From Streptomyces litmocidini (GTDB taxonomy: Bacteria > Actinomycetota > Actinomycetes > Streptomycetales > Streptomycetaceae): a DNA stretch of 64,000 nt. Location of the stretch: assembly GCF_014649755.1 (NCBI RefSeq), contig NZ_BMTQ01000001.1, positions 62,001 through 126,000 of the forward strand, written 5' to 3'. The position numbers and the translations under genes are program-made. Positions 20,708 to 30,144 of the stretch are shown in pieces (within the stretch, counting starts at the first letter, position 1; each line of letters starts with the position of its first letter). Under the pieces are notes generated by a model. That model was given only the letters and a program-made list of their open reading frames with translations. It searched no databases and had not been told where the DNA came from.

Positions 20708-21091
20708 ATGAGCAACCCCAACCAGCTGCGCTACACCAAGGAGCACGAGTGGCTGTCGGCCGCCGAGGACGGCGTCGCGACGGTCGGCATCACGGAGTTC
20801 GCGGCCAACGCGCTCGGTGACGTCGTCTTCGCCCAGCTCCCCGAGGTCGGCGACACCGTCACCGCGGGCGAGACCTGTGGCGAGCTGGAGTCGACGAAGT
20901 CGGTCAGCGACCTCTACTCCCCCGTCACGGGCGAGGTCGTCGCGGCCAACCAGGACGTGGTGGACGACCCGTCCCTGGTGAACACGGCTCCGTTCGAGGG
21001 TGGCTGGCTGTTCAAGGTGCGCGTCACGGGTGAGCCGGACGAGCTGCTCTCCGCCGACGAGTACACCGCGTTCTCCGAAACCGGGAACTGA
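20708..21091 (+). CDS. gcvH: glycine cleavage system H protein
   Basis: The 127-residue lipoyl carrier shuttles the aminomethyl group between GcvP and GcvT. The lipoylated lysine sits in the [13 protein letters not shown] motif (K64), inside the biotinyl-lipoyl fold. ATG 20708 is preceded by CAGGAGAATCAGG, a good ribosome-binding site, and gives the normal family length; translation from further upstream would add 27 atypical residues. It is 77 bases downstream of gcvT and 31 bases before glyA. Confidence 0.97.
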   Translation: MSNPNQLRYTKEHEWLSAAEDGVATVGITEFAANALGDVVFAQLPEVGDTVTAGETCGELESTKSVSDLYSPVTGEVVAANQDVVDDPSLVNTAPFEGGWLFKVRVTGEPDELLSADEYTAFSETGN

Positions 21092-21122
21092 GACCGGGCC
21101 CGAGACCCCTAGGGATCGATTC

Positions 21123-22391
21123 ATGTCGCTTCTGAACACTCCCCTCCACGAGCTGGACCCCGACGTCGCCGCCGCCGTCGACGCCGAGCTCCGCCGCCAG
21201 CAGTCCACCCTCGAGATGATCGCCTCGGAGAACTTCGCTCCGGTCGCGGTCATGGAGGCCCAGGGCTCCGTCCTCACCAACAAGTACGCCGAGGGCTACC
21301 CGGGCCGTCGCTACTACGGCGGCTGCGAGCACGTCGACGTGGCCGAGCAGATCGCCATCGACCGGATCAAGGACCTGTTCGGCGCCGAGTACGCCAACGT
21401 CCAGCCGCACTCCGGCGCCTCCGCGAACCAGGCCGCCCTCTTCGCGATCGCCCAGCCCGGCGACACGATCCTGGGTCTCGACCTGGCGCACGGCGGCCAC
21501 CTCACCCACGGCATGCGCCTGAACTTCTCCGGCAAGCAGTTCAACGTGGTCGCGTACCACGTGGACGAGGCCGGTCTGGTCGACATGGCCGAGGTCGAGC
21601 GCCTCGCCAAGGAGCACCGCCCGAAGGTGATCATCGCCGGCTGGTCGGCGTACCCGCGTCAGCTGGACTTCGCGGAGTTCCGCCGGATCGCCGACGAGGT
21701 CGAGGCCTACCTGTGGGTCGACATGGCCCACTTCGCGGGCCTCGTGGCCGCGGGCCTGCACCCGAACCCGGTCGAGTACGCGGACGTGGTGACCTCCACC
21801 ACGCACAAGACGCTCGGCGGCCCGCGCGGCGGCATCATCCTGGCGAAGAAGGAGTTCGCGAAGAAGCTGAACTCCTCGGTCTTCCCCGGTTTCCAGGGCG
21901 GCCCGCTGGAGCACGTGATCGCGGCCAAGGCCGTCTCCTTCAAGGTCGCGGCCTCGGAGGAGTTCAAGGAGCGCCAGCAGCGCACCCTGGACGGCGCCCG
22001 CGCCCTGGCCGAGCGCCTGGTGCAGGACGACGTCACCGCCCACGGCGTCTCCGTCCTGTCCGGCGGCACGGACGTGCACCTGGTCCTGGTGGACCTGCGC
22101 GACTCCGAGCTCGACGGCCAGCAGGCCGAGGACCGCCTCCACGAGGTCGGCATCACGGTCAACCGGAACGCCGTTCCGAACGACCCGCGCCCGCCGATGG
22201 TCACCTCGGGCCTGCGCATCGGCACGCCGGCGCTCGCGACCCGCGGCTTCCAGGCCGAGGACTTCGCCGAGGTCGCCGACGTCATCGCCGAGACCCTGAA
22301 GCCGGGCTTCGACGCCGACAAGGCCGCGGCCCTCAAGGCCCGGGTGACCGCGCTGGCCGACAAGCACCCGCTGTACCCCGGCCTGAAGTAA
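21123..22391 (+). CDS. glyA: serine hydroxymethyltransferase
   Basis: PLP enzyme interconverting serine and glycine with one-carbon transfer to tetrahydrofolate, 422 residues. Seen are [28 protein letters not shown], and the PLP lysine in [13 protein letters not shown] (K229). ATG 21123 is preceded by AGGGA. Together with GcvT and GcvH it lets the cell recycle glycine-derived carbon into serine, and sdaA downstream removes serine to pyruvate. A hairpin and then a strong terminator-like stem lie between glyA and sdaA, so sdaA may be only partly cotranscribed. Confidence 0.97.
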   Translation: MSLLNTPLHELDPDVAAAVDAELRRQQSTLEMIASENFAPVAVMEAQGSVLTNKYAEGYPGRRYYGGCEHVDVAEQIAIDRIKDLFGAEYANVQPHSGASANQAALFAIAQPGDTILGLDLAHGGHLTHGMRLNFSGKQFNVVAYHVDEAGLVDMAEVERLAKEHRPKVIIAGWSAYPRQLDFAEFRRIADEVEAYLWVDMAHFAGLVAAGLHPNPVEYADVVTSTTHKTLGGPRGGIILAKKEFAKKLNSSVFPGFQGGPLEHVIAAKAVSFKVAASEEFKERQQRTLDGARALAERLVQDDVTAHGVSVLSGGTDVHLVLVDLRDSELDGQQAEDRLHEVGITVNRNAVPNDPRPPMVTSGLRIGTPALATRGFQAEDFAEVADVIAETLKPGFDADKAAALKARVTALADKHPLYPGLK

Positions 22392-22428
22392 TTTCGTACG
22401 CTTTAGTTCCGGTTTCATTCGTACGAAA
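22392..22428 (+). promoter_or_regulatory. 9-bp inverted repeat just after glyA
   Basis: TTTCGTACG at 22392-22400 and CGTACGAAA at 22420-22428 with a 19-base loop, starting directly at the glyA stop. It is AT-richer than its surroundings and could be a protein-binding site or a small hairpin. Confidence 0.5.
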
Positions 22429-22432
22429 GCTC

Positions 22433-22472
22433 CGGGGCACCGCGCACACTGGACAGTGAGCGCGGTGCCCCG
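22433..22472 (+). terminator. hairpin terminator between glyA and sdaA
   Basis: A 13-bp perfect stem, CGGGGCACCGCGC and GCGCGGTGCCCCG, with a 14-base loop. It could end or attenuate the gcvT-gcvH-glyA transcript before sdaA. Confidence 0.7.
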
Positions 22473-22540
22473 CCCCGTGTTCAGCCTTTCTGCTCCACCC
22501 CGGCAGACAACGGCGTCTAGCCCCCACAAGGAGTCCTCCC

Positions 22541-23911
<1,371 letters not shown>

Positions 23912-23926
23912 ACCGTTCACCCACGA

Positions 23927-23965
23927 GGAACGGCCCGCCCCGGGGCTCCCGGGGCGGGCCGTTCC
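23927..23965 (+). terminator. hairpin terminator after sdaA
   Basis: An 18-bp perfect stem, arms 23927-23944 and 23948-23965, with a three-base loop, between the convergent sdaA and EF-hand genes. It is symmetrical and may serve both strands. Confidence 0.85.
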
Positions 23966-23985
23966 CTTCCCGCCCGGCGGGAGGG

Positions 23986-24201
23986 TCAGGCCTTGTTCAG
24001 GTGGCCCCAGAACTCGTCCCAGGACAGCACCCCGTCCCCGTTGTCGTCGCGCTGCTTGATGAGCGCCTCGGCGACCGTCTCGGTGACGTGGAAGTCGCCC
24101 AGCTGCGCCATGACGTGCTTGTACTCCGCGGCGGTGATGAAGCCATCGCCGTCCACGTCGAACTTGTTGAATGCCGTACGTGCCGACTCGATGTCCGCCA
24201 C
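23986..24201 (-). CDS. small EF-hand calcium-binding protein
   Basis: A 71-residue protein of the bacterial calerythrin/CabB-like type with two EF-hand loops: DVDGDGFITAAE (residues about 15-26) and DDNGDGVLSWDE (about 52-63). Acidic ligands are at loop positions 1, 3, 5 and 12, so both loops should bind calcium. Helices flank each loop and there is no signal peptide, so it is cytosolic. Streptomyces carry several such proteins as calcium buffers or sensors. No partner is implied by its neighbours, sdaA and a GNAT gene. Confidence 0.92.
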   Translation of the reverse strand: MADIESARTAFNKFDVDGDGFITAAEYKHVMAQLGDFHVTETVAEALIKQRDDNGDGVLSWDEFWGHLNKA

Positions 24202-24275
24202 TGCTTCCGCCCCTTCTCGGTGCTGTTCTGTCGGGGGTCAGATTAGCTGGCCCGCCGCTGTCCGATGATGGGGGT

Positions 24276-24914
24276 ATGAGCAGTGATGTGGCGGAGCTCC
24301 TGGCGGCGGCGGCACGCGGGGCGTTCCCGCCCCCGGACGGTTCGACGACGGTGGTGCCGCAGCCGGGCCCCCGGGACGCGGGGGTGCTGGCCTTCACCGC
24401 CCATTCGGTGGTCTTCACGGAGGCCGACCCGGAGTGGGTGCGGGGGGCGCTGGCGGCCACGTCGGGCGACCCGCTCGCGGCGAGCATGAACCCGGGCTTC
24501 CTGCTCACGCTGATGGCCCGCACCGGCCGGCACATGAACACCGTCGACCTGCTCACGGTGGCGGACGCGCTGCCGGGCCCTCCCCCGCTGGAGCTCCGCG
24601 AGATCGACGACCCGGGGCACCCGCGGGTGGCGCGGGCGCTGAAGTTCCGCGACGACGTCCGGGTGTGGGCGGCCGACGGCGGTGTCCTCGTCCTGGGCCG
24701 GGGCGTGGCGGGCCGCTGGGAGGCGGCGGTCGAGGTGGACGAGGAGGTGCGCCACCGGGGCCTGGGACGGGCCCTGGCGACGGCGGCCCGCCACCTCGTC
24801 CCGGGCGAGGTGGTGTGGGCCCAGCAGGCCCCGGGCAACGCCCGCAGCGTCCGCGTCTTCCAGGCGGCGGGCTACCGCCCGGTGGCCTCGGAGGCGCTCC
24901 TCGTCGCCGGCTGA
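24276..24914 (+). CDS. GNAT-family N-acetyltransferase
   Basis: A 212-residue protein whose C-terminal half is a GNAT domain. Motif A reads VDEEVRHRGLGRALATAARHL (acetyl-CoA pyrophosphate loop RHRGLGRA), and motif B is PGNARSVRVFQAAGYRPV. The N-terminal half is less conserved and may bind the substrate. ATG 24276 is chosen, with GGGGG a few bases before it; the frame is open upstream without similarity. The acceptor substrate cannot be predicted. Confidence 0.82.
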   Translation: MSSDVAELLAAAARGAFPPPDGSTTVVPQPGPRDAGVLAFTAHSVVFTEADPEWVRGALAATSGDPLAASMNPGFLLTLMARTGRHMNTVDLLTVADALPGPPPLELREIDDPGHPRVARALKFRDDVRVWAADGGVLVLGRGVAGRWEAAVEVDEEVRHRGLGRALATAARHLVPGEVVWAQQAPGNARSVRVFQAAGYRPVASEALLVAG

Positions 24915-24943
24915 GCGGCCGCCGGAGGAACCGGCCGCGCCCG

Positions 24944-26122
24944 CTACCGGAAGATGCCCGTGTGGCCGAGGGAGTAGCGGCCCGGCTGGGGGTAGACGGC
25001 GAGGCCGTGGGGGCCGCTGCCGACGGGGATGCGGGCGAGCTGCTTGCCGGTGGTGGTGTCGATCGCGTACACCTCGGAGTCGTAGCGTCCGGAGAGCCAC
25101 AGGACCTTGCCGTCGGCGGAGACGCCGCCCATGTCGGGGGAGCCGCCCTTCGGGAGCCACCACTTCTTGGTGAGCTTGTTCTTCGGGAAGTCGAAGACGG
25201 AGACCGAGCCCTCGCCGCGGTTGGAGACGTACATCTCGCGCGAGTCGCGGCTGATGTAGAGGCCGTGGCAGCCCTTGCCGGTGGGGAGCAGGGTGGGGGT
25301 GGTGAACTTCTCACCGTCCAGGACCCACATGCCGTGGGCCATCATGTCGGCGACGTAGAAGGTCTTGCCGTCCGGGGAGATCTTCACGTCCTGCGGCATG
25401 GCGCCCTCGAAGGGCAGTTTCTGCTGGCCGATCACCTCCATCTTCTCGGTGTCGACCTTGAGGAGTTCGCCGGAGAACTCGCAGGAGACGACGAAGTAGC
25501 GGCCGTCGGCGGAGAAGTCGGCGTGGTTGACGCCGTAGCAGCTGACGGGGACGGACTTCTTCCGTTCCATGGTGTGCGGGTCGCGGAAGACGAGTTCGCG
25601 GTCGAGCGAGGCCATGACGACGGCGTACTTGCCGTCGGGCGTGAAGTAGAGGTTGTACGGGTCGTGGACCTCGACGGGCTTGCCGGCGACGCCGGTGGCC
25701 GGGTCGATGGGGGTGAGCGTGTGGCCCCGGTCGTTGTTGACCCAGAGGGTCTTCATGTCCCAGGAGGGGACGACGTGCTGGGGCTGGAGGCCGACCGGGA
25801 TGGTCTCGACGACCTGGTAGGTCGCGGGGTCGATGACGGAGACGGTGTTGGAGTTGGTGTTGGGGACGTAGACCCGGGAGGGGAAGTTCCGTACCACCGG
25901 GGAGAGCCGACCGGGCCGGTCGGCGGCGTAGACGTCGTGCGGGTCGAGCAGGGGCGGCATCCCGGGGAGCCCGGCGGGGGCGGTGGCCCGCCCGGGCACG
26001 GCGGGGGCGGCCTTCTTCACGGGGGCGGCGCCCTCGGGGTGGTTCGCGGCGCCGCAGCCGGCGAGGGCGACGAGGAGGGCGGCGGCGAGGAGGGTCCTGG
26101 ATCTCTTCTTGAGGTGTGCCAT
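24944..26122 (-). CDS. beta-propeller lipoprotein (YncE/YVTN-type)
   Basis: A 392-residue lipoprotein with a signal peptide (RSRTLLAAALLVALAGC) whose lipobox LAGC lies at about residue 20-23, a Pro/Ala linker, and a seven-bladed YVTN/NHL propeller. Recurring blade motifs are seen, for example SRVYVPNTNSNTVSVIDPAT, DGKYAVVMASL, DGRYFVVSCE, DGKTFYVADMM and REMYVSNRGEGSVSVFD. Such propellers are generally ligand or protein binding; no enzyme residues are clear. Its ATG overlaps the stop of the upstream deacetylase-like gene (TGATG), so both lipoproteins are probably translated from one message and work at the same surface. Confidence 0.85.
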   Translation of the reverse strand: MAHLKKRSRTLLAAALLVALAGCGAANHPEGAAPVKKAAPAVPGRATAPAGLPGMPPLLDPHDVYAADRPGRLSPVVRNFPSRVYVPNTNSNTVSVIDPATYQVVETIPVGLQPQHVVPSWDMKTLWVNNDRGHTLTPIDPATGVAGKPVEVHDPYNLYFTPDGKYAVVMASLDRELVFRDPHTMERKKSVPVSCYGVNHADFSADGRYFVVSCEFSGELLKVDTEKMEVIGQQKLPFEGAMPQDVKISPDGKTFYVADMMAHGMWVLDGEKFTTPTLLPTGKGCHGLYISRDSREMYVSNRGEGSVSVFDFPKNKLTKKWWLPKGGSPDMGGVSADGKVLWLSGRYDSEVYAIDTTTGKQLARIPVGSGPHGLAVYPQPGRYSLGHTGIFR

Positions 26123-26931
26123 CAGCTCAGCAGCTCCGTGGTGGTGACCGCGCTCAGGCCGCGGCGGTCGAGATCGGCGAGGAGGAGGGGCAGCGCGGCG
26201 GCGGTTTCCGGGTAGCCGAAGTGCAGGCTGACGACGGACCCGGCGCGGACCGGCCCGGTGACGTTGCGGACGACGGCCGCGGCGCCGGGCGAGGTGAAGT
26301 CGAGGGAGTCGACGTCGTACGAGAGGACGTGCGGGTATCCGGCGCGGCGGGCGGCGCGCAGGACGGCGGGGGCGGCGTTCCGGGTGCGGGAGGGGCGGAA
26401 CCAGGTGCCGACGGAGCCGGTGAGCCGGCGCAGCCGGTCGGCGCAGGCCTCGATCTCGGCGAGGGCCCCGGCCTCGGTCATGGCGTTGACGTCGATGTGG
26501 TGCTGGGTGTGGTTGCCGAGGTCGTGGCCGCCGTCGAGGACGCGGCGGGCCATGTCGGGGTGCCGGTCGAGCCAGCTGCCGACGGCGAGGACGGTGACGC
26601 GGGCGCCGGCCTCCTCCGCCTGGGCGAGGAGCCGCCGGGCGAGGGCGGGGTCGCCCTGGCCGTGGAAGGTGAGGGCGACCCGGGGCCGGTCGCGGGGGCC
26701 GTGGGCGATCTCGTCCGGCTGTCCGGGGAAGCGGCGGGGGGCCGGGGCGACGACGGGCGCGGGGGCGGGGCGGTGCCCGGCGGCGGGGGGTCGCCCGGTG
26801 GCCGGGGGGTGCCCGGAGGGGGCGGGGCGGGGTTCCGTGCCGCAGGCGGTGGAGAGGGCTCCCGCGAGGGCGGCGGCCGCGCCCGCGCGGAGGGCTCCTC
26901 GGCGGTCGGTCGGCTTCACGCGACCATTCAA
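26122..26931 (-). CDS. polysaccharide deacetylase-like lipoprotein with altered catalytic motif
   Basis: A 269-residue NodB-homology protein anchored through an N-terminal lipobox-like LAGALSTAC, then a Pro/Ala/His-rich linker to about residue 70. The HTQHH pair (motif 2, GNHTQHHID) and FRPSR (motif 3 region) are conserved, and SYDVDSLDF matches motif 4. Motif 1, normally TFDDG, reads TFHGQGDP, so the first Asp (general base) is His and the metal Asp is shifted. It may use a changed mechanism, or have become a binding protein. It is cotranscribed with the propeller lipoprotein. Confidence 0.8.
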   Translation of the reverse strand: MNGRVKPTDRRGALRAGAAAALAGALSTACGTEPRPAPSGHPPATGRPPAAGHRPAPAPVVAPAPRRFPGQPDEIAHGPRDRPRVALTFHGQGDPALARRLLAQAEEAGARVTVLAVGSWLDRHPDMARRVLDGGHDLGNHTQHHIDVNAMTEAGALAEIEACADRLRRLTGSVGTWFRPSRTRNAAPAVLRAARRAGYPHVLSYDVDSLDFTSPGAAAVVRNVTGPVRAGSVVSLHFGYPETAAALPLLLADLDRRGLSAVTTTELLS

Positions 26932-27301
26932 GAGGGAGGGCGGCCGATTGGCGGTGATTAGGCCAATTCAGGACGTTTGCAGGTACGCATCGGGCGTCCA
27001 GGATGCGGACGGGCCCGGGAAACACCCGGCGAACCGCATAGTCATTCACTGTTTACAAGGTGAGTGCTGGACGTCACCAACGATTCATAATTAAATCATC
27101 CTGTTTTGCCCCCTCATGTCCCGGTAGGGACTTTTGGCGACAAGGCCCCCCGTCTGCCATAGTCGGAGACACGACCTCCATTGACCCGGGCCAGGTCGAC
27201 CCAGCGGCCGTGGATACACCCCCCTCGTCCACGGCGCTCCACACGGAAGCCCCCACGCGTCCCACCACGACGCACGGGGGCTTCCGTGCGTCCGGGGCGC
27301 G
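26932..27301. other. 370-base intergenic region, partly AT-rich
   Basis: No gene is seen. The segment from about 27040 to 27110 is much poorer in GC than the surroundings (for example ATTCATAATTAAATCATCC) and probably holds the promoter of the deacetylase/propeller pair on the minus strand. The terminator of the RsbW-like gene occupies 27242-27288. Confidence 0.5.
27242..27288 (-). terminator. hairpin terminator after the RsbW-like gene
   Basis: A 13-bp stem, CACGGAAGCCCCC and GGGGGCTTCCGTG, with additional inner pairing, about 14 bases beyond the minus-strand stop at 27302. Confidence 0.75.
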
Positions 27302-27817
27302 TCAGCGGTCCGAGACCCTCATCTCGAACCAGGTCGTCTTGCCGCGCGGCGCCAGGTCCACGCCCCAGCGGTCGGCCAGCTTGTCGACGAGGAAGAGCCC
27401 GCGGCCGCTGATGTCGAGCTCGTGCACCGGCATCAGGCAGGGCAGCCCCCGCGAGGGGTCGCGCACCTCGATCCGGATCCAGCCGCGGCGCCGCTGCAGC
27501 CGCAGCGCGAAGACGCGGGCACCGGTGTGCCGGACGGCGTTCCCGACGAGCTCCGAGACGAGCAGCACCGCGTGCTCGGCGAGCTGCGGGCCGAGCCCCC
27601 ACTGCCGCAGCAGGACGTGCTGGGTGAGCCTGCGGGCCACCCACGCGGACTCGGGACGGGACGGCAGCCGGACGTCCTCCTCGGCCGGATTGCCGTACAA
27701 CTCCACTGCTCCGGCGGCCTGTTCGTCGTCCGCGGCCGGTGACCACCGCGGTGCGGCGGCGCTCACGCGCTGCCCCGGTTGTTCCGTACCCTCCAGGCCC
27801 GCCATGCCCCCCATCAT
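27302..27817 (-). CDS. RsbW-like (HATPase_c_2) regulatory ATP-binding protein
   Basis: A 171-residue protein with a stand-alone histidine-kinase-type ATPase fold as in anti-sigma factor kinases. Motifs: N box LLVSELVGNAVRHTG, G1 VRDPSRGLP and G2 DISGRGLFLVDKLADRWGV. There is no sensor or dimerisation domain and no membrane segment. Streptomyces hold many such paralogues, some of which bind sigma or anti-anti-sigma factors, though for most no partner is known; none is encoded nearby. The in-frame ATG at 27805 is a possible later start. Confidence 0.85.
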   Translation of the reverse strand: MMGGMAGLEGTEQPGQRVSAAAPRWSPAADDEQAAGAVELYGNPAEEDVRLPSRPESAWVARRLTQHVLLRQWGLGPQLAEHAVLLVSELVGNAVRHTGARVFALRLQRRRGWIRIEVRDPSRGLPCLMPVHELDISGRGLFLVDKLADRWGVDLAPRGKTTWFEMRVSDR

Positions 27818-27880
27818 GGCCGCCCGGAGCCCTCCGTGGGGGCCGTTCCGGTGGAATCGGCCCCCACTCGTGAAGGATCG

Positions 27881-28648
27881 TCAGGCGAACTTCGCCTTCC
27901 CCGGGCCCTCCTCGACGAAGCTGCGCATCCCGGTCTCGCGGTCCTCGGTCGCGAACAGGGCGGAGAACCAGGTGCGCTCGATGGCGAGACCGGTGTCGAT
28001 GTCGGCCTCCAGACCCTGGTCGATCGCCTCCTTCGCGGCCCGCAGGGCGACGGCCGGGCCCCGCGCCAGCCTGGCGGCCCAGGCGTGCGCCTGCTCGTAC
28101 ACCTCGGCGGCCGGGACGACCCGGTCGACCAGACCGAGCGTCAGCGCCTCGTCGGCCTTCACCATCCGGCCGGTGAAGATGAGGTCCTTGGCCTTGGAGG
28201 GGCCGACGAGCCGGGACAGGCGCTGGGTGCCGCCCGCGCCGGGGATCAGGCCGAGGAGGATCTCCGGCTGGCCCAGCTTGGCGTTGTCGGCGGCGATCCG
28301 GTAGTCGGCGCAGAGCGCGAGCTCGCAGCCGCCGCCGAGCGCGTAACCGGTGATCGCGGCGACGACCGGCTTCGGGATGCGGGCGACGGCGGTGAAGGAG
28401 TCCTGGAGGGCGCGCGAGCGCTTGACCATGGCCACGTGGTCCATGACCTGCATCTCCTTGATGTCCGCGCCGGCCGCGAACACCTTCTCGCCGCCGTGGA
28501 GGACCACGGCCCGCACGTCGTCGCGGTCGGTCGCCTCCTGGGCCAGCTCGCGCAGCCGGTCCTGGGTGGCGATGTCCAGGGCGTTCATCGGGGGGCGGTC
28601 GAGGCGGATCGTGCCGACGCCATCGGCGACTTCGAGGTTCACAGTCAT
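27881..28648 (-). CDS. enoyl-CoA hydratase/isomerase family protein
   Basis: A 255-residue crotonase-fold protein likely adding water to a trans-2-enoyl-CoA in fatty or branched acid breakdown. The oxyanion-hole segments FAAGADIKEM and ITGYALGGGCELALCAD are present, with the two glutamates of classical hydratases in GGGCELA and QPEILLGLIPG. The C terminus ends FVEEGPGKAKFA, common in actinobacterial EchA-like members. The ATG at 28648 is preceded by GAAGG. It is monocistronic, with the L,D-transpeptidase gene's terminator directly upstream. Confidence 0.9.
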   Translation of the reverse strand: MTVNLEVADGVGTIRLDRPPMNALDIATQDRLRELAQEATDRDDVRAVVLHGGEKVFAAGADIKEMQVMDHVAMVKRSRALQDSFTAVARIPKPVVAAITGYALGGGCELALCADYRIAADNAKLGQPEILLGLIPGAGGTQRLSRLVGPSKAKDLIFTGRMVKADEALTLGLVDRVVPAAEVYEQAHAWAARLARGPAVALRAAKEAIDQGLEADIDTGLAIERTWFSALFATEDRETGMRSFVEEGPGKAKFA

Positions 28649-28677
28649 GGAAGGAAGGTTAGTGGCCGTTAACGACG

Positions 28678-28714
28678 AGGGGCCCGGTGCCGTTGCTCAC
28701 AGCACCGGGCCCCT
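28678..28714 (-). terminator. hairpin terminator after the first L,D-transpeptidase gene
   Basis: A 13-bp stem, AGGGGCCCGGTGC and GCACCGGGCCCCT, with an 11-base loop, lying about 11 bases past the stop codon of the minus-strand transpeptidase gene. Confidence 0.8.
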
Positions 28715-28725
28715 TCGCGGGAGCT

Positions 28726-29985
28726 CTAGGCGATCCACTCCGACCAGTCCATGTTCCAGCCGTTGAGGCCGTTCTCCGGAGTGATCTGCTTGTCCTTGGA
28801 GTTCTTCACGATCACGACGTCGCCGATGATCGAGCGGTCGTAGAACCAGGCGGCCGGCGTCGAGCTGTCGCCCGCGCCCCGCGCGTCCTCCAGGCCGACG
28901 CAGCCGTGGCTGACGTTGCTGGAACCGAAGGTGGAGGACGGCGCCCAGTAGTTGCCGTGGACGAAGGTGCCCGAGTTGGACAGGCGCATCGCGTGCGGCA
29001 CGTCCTTGATGTCGTACTCGCCGCCGAAGCCGACCGTGGCCCCGTTCATGCGGGTCACCTCGTACTTCTCGCTGATGACCATCTGACCGTTGTACGTGGT
29101 CGTGGAGGGCGCGCCCGCGGTGATCGGCAGCGTCTTGATGATCTGGCCGTCCCGCTCGACCTTCATCGTCTTGGCGCTCGCGTCGACGGTGGAGACCTGA
29201 CGGCGGCCGATGGTGAAGGAGATCGACTTCTTCTGCTTGCCGTAGACGCCGGGGCGGCCCTCGACGCCGTCCAGGTTCAGCTCGACCGTCACCTTGGTGC
29301 CGGCGGCCCAGTAGTCCTTCGGGCGGAAGTCGAGGCGGTCGTTGCCGAACCAGTGGCCCTCGATCCGCACGGCCGGGACGGCCGTCACCCTGATGGCCTT
29401 CTCGACGGCCTCGGGGTCGGTGATGCCCCGGCTGAAGTTGATGGAGACCGGCATGCCGACGCCGACGGTCGAACCGTCCTCGGGCGTGTACTGGCCGATG
29501 AAGGTGTTCTTCGGGACCAGCGTGGTGAAGGTGGTGTCCTTCGCCGACTCGCGGCCCTCGGAGTCCTTCGCGATCGCGTGGACCTTGTACCGGGTGGCCG
29601 CGGCCAGGTGCGCCTTCGGCGACCAGCTGGCGCCGTCCGCGGCGATCTCGCCCTCGATCCTGGCGCCCTTGGAGTCGGCGACCTCGACCGTGGTCAGCTT
29701 GCCCTGCGCCGCGGTGACCTTGAGGGCCCCACGGGTGGCGACCGAGTCGGCGCCGTCCTTCGGAAGGACCGTCACGACCGCCTGGGAGGCCGCGTTCTCC
29801 TGCTTGCCGCCGCCCTGCGCCGCCGGGCCCCGGCCCCCCGCGCCGCCGGCGGTCCCACCGCCGCCGCACGCCGTCAGGACCAGGAGCAGCGCCCCCGCCG
29901 CCAGGGCCTGCAGCCCGACGCCCCCGCGTCGGCCGCGCCGCCCCGTCGTCCCTACCGATGCCCCCGATATCGGCTGCCCGTTCAC
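28726..29985 (-). CDS. L,D-transpeptidase lipoprotein with Ig-like domains, copy 1
   Basis: Forms 3-3 cross-links in peptidoglycan from outside the membrane. The 419-residue product opens with a signal peptide and lipobox (LLLVLTAC), then two Ig-like domains (about residues 80-270) and a YkuD catalytic domain holding the HGNYWAPSSTF and SNVSHGCVGL segments with the catalytic Cys in SHGC. GTG 29985 is chosen because GGAGAAG lies about eight bases upstream; a longer frame begins at 30042. It lies directly downstream of a second, similar gene. Confidence 0.93.
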   Translation of the reverse strand: MNGQPISGASVGTTGRRGRRGGVGLQALAAGALLLVLTACGGGGTAGGAGGRGPAAQGGGKQENAASQAVVTVLPKDGADSVATRGALKVTAAQGKLTTVEVADSKGARIEGEIAADGASWSPKAHLAAATRYKVHAIAKDSEGRESAKDTTFTTLVPKNTFIGQYTPEDGSTVGVGMPVSINFSRGITDPEAVEKAIRVTAVPAVRIEGHWFGNDRLDFRPKDYWAAGTKVTVELNLDGVEGRPGVYGKQKKSISFTIGRRQVSTVDASAKTMKVERDGQIIKTLPITAGAPSTTTYNGQMVISEKYEVTRMNGATVGFGGEYDIKDVPHAMRLSNSGTFVHGNYWAPSSTFGSSNVSHGCVGLEDARGAGDSSTPAAWFYDRSIIGDVVIVKNSKDKQITPENGLNGWNMDWSEWIA

Positions 29986-30144
29986 TGTGGTCTTCTCCCC
30001 TCGGACGGCCTGGCTGTGCCACGGCCCCACCCCCGTGCGCATTCACTCGCGCACACAGCGCCAGACAATCACACCGCAGGACACGAAAGTTCCTCGTGAA
30101 TGTCACCGTTCGGCACCAGTCGACGTGATACGGGGCCCCCGGTC

